DNA of 45,246 bases from Oscillospiraceae bacterium (GTDB lineage Bacteria; Bacillota; Clostridia; Oscillospirales; Oscillospiraceae): assembly GCA_017410425.1 (NCBI GenBank), contig JAFQQV010000059.1:1-45246 (forward strand), given 5' to 3'. The notes below the pieces were generated by a model, which worked only from the letters and a program-made list of their open reading frames with translations, had not been told where the DNA came from and made no database searches. This document shows positions 38,805 through 45,246 of this stretch, piece by piece. Within the stretch, counting starts at the first letter, position 1; every line of letters begins with the position of its first letter. The position numbers and the translations under genes were made by a program.

Positions 38805-39596
38805 TCAATCCAGCACTATCACAGCCGCCTGACTGCCGCGATTACCCTTGGTATAGCGGTGGGACCAGTACTTGTCGTGGCTGCAGAAGGTGCATTCATC
38901 GGAAATGTCGATATTTTCGGCCTTCAGGCCCAGCTGTACGAGCCTTCTTGCGTTGGCGGCGCGCAGATCCACCATTGTCTTGCCGTCGGCCCGGCGGTCA
39001 AAGAGCCCATCGGTATCGCCGCCAAGGTATTTTTCAATGGCTTCGGGCACATCGTCGTCGGTTTCAAAGCAGCAGCGGCCTATTGCGGGGCCCAGAGCGG
39101 CGCAGATATTTTCTGCCCTTGCGCCCAGAGACTCCATGGCTTCCACGGCGTTTTTCAGAATGTCGCCCACGGAGCTTCTCCAGCCGCAGTGGATGGCGCC
39201 GATAACGCCGTTTTCACCATCCCAGAGCAGCGCTGGCACACAGTCTGCTATCATGCAGATTATGGGCAGGCCCTTTTCCTTTGTGACAATGCCGTCAACC
39301 TCGTAGGGCACCTTGCTCTGGCAGACATGGCGGTCTGCCTTTGTCACGATGCGCACATCGTTTTTATGTACCTGGTTTGTCACGGCGCAGTCGTCAATAC
39401 CAACGCCGAAAAGCTCGCAGAGCCGGCGGTAGTTTTCCCGGACTTTTTCCGGCTCATCGCCACGGTTGGAGCCCAGGTTAAAGCTGGAGAAGATGCCCTC
39501 GCTCACGCCGCCATAGCGGGTGGTGAAGGCGTGCTTTGCGCCGATTTTATCCGAGCTCATATAGATGAGCCCGTCTTTGTTGTTTTCAATAAACAT
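38805..39596 (-). CDS. pgeF: Purine nucleoside phosphorylase / multicopper-oxidase-fold protein PgeF (YfiH)
   Basis: This 263-residue protein of the YfiH family is formerly called polyphenol oxidase or laccase. Members are now linked to purine nucleoside phosphorolysis or to correcting wrongly built peptidoglycan stems. Metal and catalytic motifs are TNQVHKNDVRIV, MIADCVPALLWD and GAIHCGWRSSVG (His, Cys, His), plus GPAIGRCCFETDDDV. GGAGGT lies 7 bases before the ATG. It heads the cluster with a binding lipoprotein, cdd and a LysR domain. The presence of cdd favours the nucleoside role, but the function is not certain. Confidence 0.88.
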   Translation of the reverse strand: MFIENNKDGLIYMSSDKIGAKHAFTTRYGGVSEGIFSSFNLGSNRGDEPEKVRENYRRLCELFGVGIDDCAVTNQVHKNDVRIVTKADRHVCQSKVPYEVDGIVTKEKGLPIICMIADCVPALLWDGENGVIGAIHCGWRSSVGDILKNAVEAMESLGARAENICAALGPAIGRCCFETDDDVPEAIEKYLGGDTDGLFDRRADGKTMVDLRAANARRLVQLGLKAENIDISDECTFCSHDKYWSHRYTKGNRGSQAAVIVLD

Positions 39597-39636
39597 GGAG
39601 TGTACCTCCGGGATTTATCATGTGGTGGGGCTTAAT

Positions 39637-39762
39637 GCCTCCCTCTGATGAGGGAGGTGGACAGCCGCAGGCTGGACGGAGGGAGAGAAGAATATGGCTT
39701 GCCGCTCAAATGGGTCTCTCCCCCAGTCAGCTTCGCTGCCAGCCCCCTCGTCAGAGGGGGCC
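39637..39762. repeat. Four-hairpin intergenic repeat, family R1, copy C
   Basis: It starts with GCCTCCCTCTGATGAGGGAGG and ends with CCCCCTCGTCAGAGGGGG, with CAGCCGCAGGCTGGACGGAG and CCCCAGTCAGCTTCGCTGCC inside. The middle spacer is longer than in copies A and B. It lies between the tandem secA and pgeF genes. Confidence 0.8.
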
Positions 39763-39786
39763 AAACATAATTAGAAATCATGTCAG

Positions 39787-42558
<2,772 letters not shown>

Positions 42559-42636
42559 GTTGTGTAATGCCTTTCGTAAAAGATACTTATACAGGCTATA
42601 GTTTAGCACAAGATTATGAATAAAAAAAGTATATTC

Positions 42637-42665
42637 TTGTCCTTTGCTGAAAGCTGTGGTAAAAT
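42637..42665 (+). promoter_or_regulatory. Promoter of the DUF1846 gene
   Basis: -35 TTGTCC (42637-42642), 17-base spacer, -10 TAAAAT (42660-42665). AGAGGTGG follows as ribosome site at about 42703. Confidence 0.6.
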
Positions 42666-42715
42666 AATTTTTCGTAAATGGCGTGCCCCAAACCATATGT
42701 CCAGAGGTGGATTAG

Positions 42716-44200
42716 ATGAATAAGATCGGTTTTGACAATAATAAATACCTCAAGCTCCAGTCCCAGAACATCAGGGACAGGATTAATAAATTTGGCGACA
42801 AGCTCTATCTGGAGTTTGGCGGCAAGCTTTTTGACGATTTTCATGCCTCCCGCGTGCTCCCCGGCTTTGAGCCTGATTCCAAGGTGAAGATGCTCATGGA
42901 GATGAAGGATGAGGCTGAGATCATCATCGCCATTTCCGCCGATGATATTGAGCGCAGCAAGCGCCGCGGCGACCTGGGCATCACCTATGAGGATGAGACT
43001 CTCCGCCTTATTGACGCTTTCCGCGGCATCGGCCTTACCATGGGCAGCGTGGTTATCACTCACTACCGCGGCCAGGCCATTGCAAAGCAGTTCAAAAAGC
43101 GCCTTGAGGCTCTGGGCATCAAGGTCTATAAGCATTATATAATTCCCGACTATCCTTCCAATGTCTCCCTCATCGTCTCTGAGGAAGGCTTCGGCAAGAA
43201 CGAATATATCGAGACTGAGCGCCGCCTCATCGTCGTCACCGCTCCCGGCCCCGGCAGCGGCAAGATGGCCACCTGCCTCAGCCAGCTTTACCATGAGCAT
43301 AAGCGCGGCGTGCGTGCAGGCTATGCAAAGTTTGAGACTTTCCCTGTATGGGATCTGCCTCTCAAGCATCCTGTGAACCTGGCCTACGAAGCCGCCACCG
43401 CCGACCTTGACGATGTGAACATGATAGACCCCATGCACCTTGAGGCCTATGGTGTCACCGCCGTCAACTATAACCGTGATGTGGAAATTTTCCCCGTTCT
43501 GGACGCTATTTTCAAGCGCATTTACGGCGAAAGCCCCTACAAGAGCCCCACTGACATGGGCGTTAATATGCTGGGCTCCTGCATCGTTGATGATGAAGTC
43601 TGCCGCCAGGCCTCCTATCAGGAGATTCTCCGCCGCTACTATTCCGCCGCAGTTTCCGTGCGCCGCGGTCTGAGCGATCCCAGCGAGGTAAAGAAGATTG
43701 AGTTTATTATGAATTTTTTGAATCTCAGCTCCGCTGACCGTCCTGTTGTGGCTGCCGCCCTTGAAAAAGCCGCTGCCACCGATGGCCCCGCTGTGGCTTT
43801 GGAGCTTAATGACGGCACCATCGTCACCGGCAAGACCAGCTCCCTGCTGGGTGCAAGCTCCGCCTGCCTTCTCAATGCTCTCAAGTATCTTGCGGGTATC
43901 GACAAGAAGCTGCCCCTTATCGCCCCCGGCGTAATCGAGCCTATACAGCACCTGAAGGTGGAGCATCTGGGCAACCACAATCCCAGACTGCATACCGATG
44001 AGCTGCTGATTGCCCTTACCATCTGTGCCGTCACAAATCCCATGGCCGGCTATGCAATCGAGCAGTTGGATAAGCTCAAGGGCTGTGAGGCCCACTCCAC
44101 CGTTATCCTCTCCCACGTGGATGAGGAGCTGTTCAAGAAGCTGGGAGTCAACATTTCTTTTGAGCCCAGACATCAAGCCAAGAAGCTGTTCCATAAGTAA
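42716..44200 (+). CDS. DUF1846 family protein
   Basis: This 494-residue soluble protein matches the DUF1846 family: IGFDNNKYLKLQSQNIRDRI at the start, FGGKLFDDFHASRVLPGF, VVTAPGPGSGKMATCLSQLY (a nucleotide-loop-like glycine segment at about 175-194), KFETFPVWDLPLKHPVNLAY and DMGVNMLGSCIVDDEVCRQA. The family is widespread in anaerobic Firmicutes. The glycine-rich loop and the AEIIIAISADDIERSKRRGD stretch suggest nucleotide or phosphate binding. To my knowledge no biochemical role is established. A small gene starts one base after its stop. Confidence 0.92.
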   Translation: MNKIGFDNNKYLKLQSQNIRDRINKFGDKLYLEFGGKLFDDFHASRVLPGFEPDSKVKMLMEMKDEAEIIIAISADDIERSKRRGDLGITYEDETLRLIDAFRGIGLTMGSVVITHYRGQAIAKQFKKRLEALGIKVYKHYIIPDYPSNVSLIVSEEGFGKNEYIETERRLIVVTAPGPGSGKMATCLSQLYHEHKRGVRAGYAKFETFPVWDLPLKHPVNLAYEAATADLDDVNMIDPMHLEAYGVTAVNYNRDVEIFPVLDAIFKRIYGESPYKSPTDMGVNMLGSCIVDDEVCRQASYQEILRRYYSAAVSVRRGLSDPSEVKKIEFIMNFLNLSSADRPVVAAALEKAAATDGPAVALELNDGTIVTGKTSSLLGASSACLLNALKYLAGIDKKLPLIAPGVIEPIQHLKVEHLGNHNPRLHTDELLIALTICAVTNPMAGYAIEQLDKLKGCEAHSTVILSHVDEELFKKLGVNISFEPRHQAKKLFHK

Positions 44201-44201
44201 T

Positions 44202-44555
44202 ATGTTCAAGCTGTTTTCCAGAAAAGAAAAGAAGGAAGCCCCGCCGCGCAAAAACAGCGCAAAGTATATCTATAGGCCCTATGAAAATGCCATGGCCTAC
44301 AGAGTTGAGCACAGGGAAGGCGTGGCATATGTCTACCCCGGCTGGTCCAGATCTATTCTATTTAAAATAGAAGGGGAAAAGATATACCCCGCCGCGGAGG
44401 AAAATCCTGTCTATATTATAATAGGAAGAGATGTCTTCAACGCGGATTGCGATAAAAAAGTCTGCATTATTTCCGGCTCCAGGGTATTGGACCCTGGCGG
44501 AAAGAAGATTTTATACGAAATCCGCGACAGTATAACTGTGCAGGGGACCCTCTGA
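44202..44555 (+). CDS. Small hypothetical protein coupled to the DUF1846 gene
   Basis: I do not recognise this 117-residue protein. It has a basic start (MFKLFSRKEKKEAPPRKN), no signal peptide, and a predicted beta-rich body (GVAYVYPGWSRSILFKIEGE, PVYIIIGRDVFNAD, KVCIISGSRVLDPGGKKI) ending without a hydrophobic tail. The ATG is one base after the DUF1846 stop and has no good ribosome site, so translation probably depends on coupling. Codon use resembles its neighbour less at the start, with more A-rich codons. Its close pairing suggests a partner of the DUF1846 protein. Confidence 0.65.
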   Translation: MFKLFSRKEKKEAPPRKNSAKYIYRPYENAMAYRVEHREGVAYVYPGWSRSILFKIEGEKIYPAAEENPVYIIIGRDVFNADCDKKVCIISGSRVLDPGGKKILYEIRDSITVQGTL

Positions 44556-44560
44556 AACAC

Positions 44561-44610
44561 TAGATATTGGAGAGAAAATGCGTGTTTCGGCGCTTTCTCT
44601 CCAATATCTA
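44561..44610. repeat. Perfect 17-pair inverted repeat
   Basis: TAGATATTGGAGAGAAA (44561-44577) is exactly complementary to TTTCTCTCCAATATCTA (44594-44610) around 16 bases that can add GCG / CGC. It follows the small hypothetical gene. No T-run follows, so it is not a standard terminator although it may act as an mRNA end. Confidence 0.8.
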
Positions 44611-44672
44611 TTTGCTATGAACTATGCACAAAAAAACCTTGAAATTTTCTTATAAAAATCACAAAAAATATC

Positions 44673-44701
44673 TTGACAGAATGGAGACAAATTGGTATAT
44701 T
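44673..44701 (+). promoter_or_regulatory. Strong promoter of the S10 ribosomal protein operon
   Basis: -35 TTGACA (44673-44678), 17-base spacer, -10 TATATT (44696-44701). The start would be near 44708, leaving a leader of about 300 bases before rpsJ. Confidence 0.82.
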
Positions 44702-44707
44702 AATGGA

Positions 44708-45011
44708 GCGCGCGTGCGATATGCACAGGCGTATTATGCGATGAAGCGGGAGATTGCTCGGAAACGAGGTAACTTTCGTGGAGTATGTCCGGTGCCGAAG
44801 AGCACACAATCGGGCGGCTGAAACCTATCCGGTACACGCGTATATCGCGCGGACGGGTCTGACCGGCTCCAAGAGTATTTGAGGCCGGTTTGTTTTTCGG
44901 ACGCGGTCTGATACGCACGGTTGAGTGTATAGGAAATTCGGGTTTCACCGTACGCATAGTAAATGGCGGAGCCAATGCCGCCGAACAACGTACGTAAAGG
45001 AGAACAAACAC
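44708..45011 (+). promoter_or_regulatory. Structured rpsJ leader with terminator-like hairpin
   Basis: GCGATAT (44716-44722) can pair with ATATCGC (44842-44848), enclosing a multi-branched region. ACCGGCTC pairs with GAGGCCGGT (about 44862-44889) with a bulge, followed by TTTGTTTTT: a possible attenuator. A later helix joins about 44911-44921 with 44946-44956. GGAGCC (44968-44973) is complementary to GGCTCC in the attenuator stem. Ribosomal-protein feedback or growth-rate attenuation is inferred; no known leader class was recognised. Confidence 0.55.
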
Positions 45012-45246
45012 ATGGCAAGCACCAGCAAGAACATGATCCGTATCCGCCTCAAGGCTTACGATCATCAGCTCATCGACAAGGCAGCAGAGACCATCGTTGA
45101 GGCAGCAAAGCGCACCGATGCAAAGGTTTCCGGTCCCATCCCCCTGCCCACCAAGACCGAGATCATCACCATCCTCCGTGCGGTTCACAAGTACAAGGAC
45201 AGCCGTGAGCAGTTCGAGCGCCGTACCCACAAGCGCCTCATCGACA
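45012..45246 (+). CDS. rpsJ: 30S ribosomal protein S10, 3' end outside window
   Basis: The first 78 residues of S10 are present: [20 protein letters not shown], then [20 protein letters not shown] and [16 protein letters not shown]10 is part of the small subunit head and also joins NusB in transcription antitermination. AAAGGAGA lies 8 bases before the ATG. It is normally the first gene of the S10 operon (rplC, rplD and others follow), consistent with the strong promoter and long leader here. About 25 residues are missing at the right edge. Confidence 0.97.
   Translation, partial: MASTSKNMIRIRLKAYDHQLIDKAAETIVEAAKRTDAKVSGPIPLPTKTEIITILRAVHKYKDSREQFERRTHKRLID

Noticed and set aside
42559-42696. 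A 46-residue N-terminal extension of secA
   Set aside because: It overlaps the promoter of the divergent DUF1846 gene and does not resemble SecA.
44624-44821. A 65-codon open frame before rpsJ
   Set aside because: It spans the TTGACA-17-TATATT promoter and the structured leader; the basic composition follows from the leader sequence.

Overview
The window is chromosomal DNA of a low-GC-lineage, moderately GC-rich anaerobic Firmicute, most likely a Clostridia member near the Oscillospiraceae/Ruminococcaceae. The pointers are a class III (oxygen-sensitive) ribonucleotide reductase, endospore genes (dpaA/dpaB, a SpoIID-family gene and sigG), Clostridia-type housekeeping genes (rny, fakA/yloU, degV, a DUF1846 gene, type-2 galT), good sigma-A promoters with Bacillus-like Shine-Dalgarno sites, and TTG/GTG starts. 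No phage, transposase, CRISPR array, rRNA or tRNA gene was seen. Nearly every gene is a recognisable core gene.

Layout. 1-3.5 kb: galactose locus, with the N-terminus of an MglB-like galactose-binding lipoprotein diverging from galK-galT. 3.6-11.5 kb: typA, a YfbR-like 5'-deoxynucleotidase, a DUF896 gene, the dipicolinate synthase pair, thyA-folA (folA is frameshifted by one base), a SpoIID-like gene and an unknown membrane protein. 11.7-13.7 kb: yloU-fakA. 14.2-18.4 kb: nrdG-nrdD-trxB, where NrdD carries a C-terminal redoxin-like domain with a CPNC motif. 18.6-22.3 kb: nucleotidyltransferase, DegV, HAD phosphatase and LysR regulator. 22.6-25.8 kb: a TAXI-type TRAP transporter. 25.8-36.8 kb: purine nucleoside phosphorylase, RNase Y, a Kef-type antiporter, an inositol-phosphatase-family gene, a folT-like ECF component, sigG, a leucine-rich-repeat protein, a dicarboxylate/amino-acid symporter with a divergent AraC regulator, and a LysR protein reduced to its DNA-binding domain. 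36.8-45.2 kb: cdd, an orphan peptide-binding lipoprotein, pgeF, secA, a DUF1846 gene with a small coupled partner, and the strong promoter, long leader and 5' end of rpsJ.

Functional links. NrdG activates NrdD, and TrxB could recycle the fused redoxin domain. thyA, the damaged folA and the folate-type transporter component all concern folate and dTMP. FakA (kinase) and DegV (FakB-type fatty-acid carrier) are partners encoded 6 kb apart. cdd, the purine phosphorylase and the YfbR-like enzyme belong to nucleoside salvage.

The non-coding DNA is the least ordinary part. Three families of intergenic palindromic repeats occur, two or three copies each. One of them keeps its two-hairpin layout while changing its stem sequences. 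There are also sporulation-sigma-like promoters before dpaA and sigG, three TTGCAA motifs about two helical turns apart between the symporter and araC, and a structured rpsJ leader with a terminator-like hairpin. I found no clearly new multi-gene system; the redoxin-fused ribonucleotide reductase module and the repeat families are the strongest leads. All assignments come from reading the sequence and from memory of the families; no database search was run.
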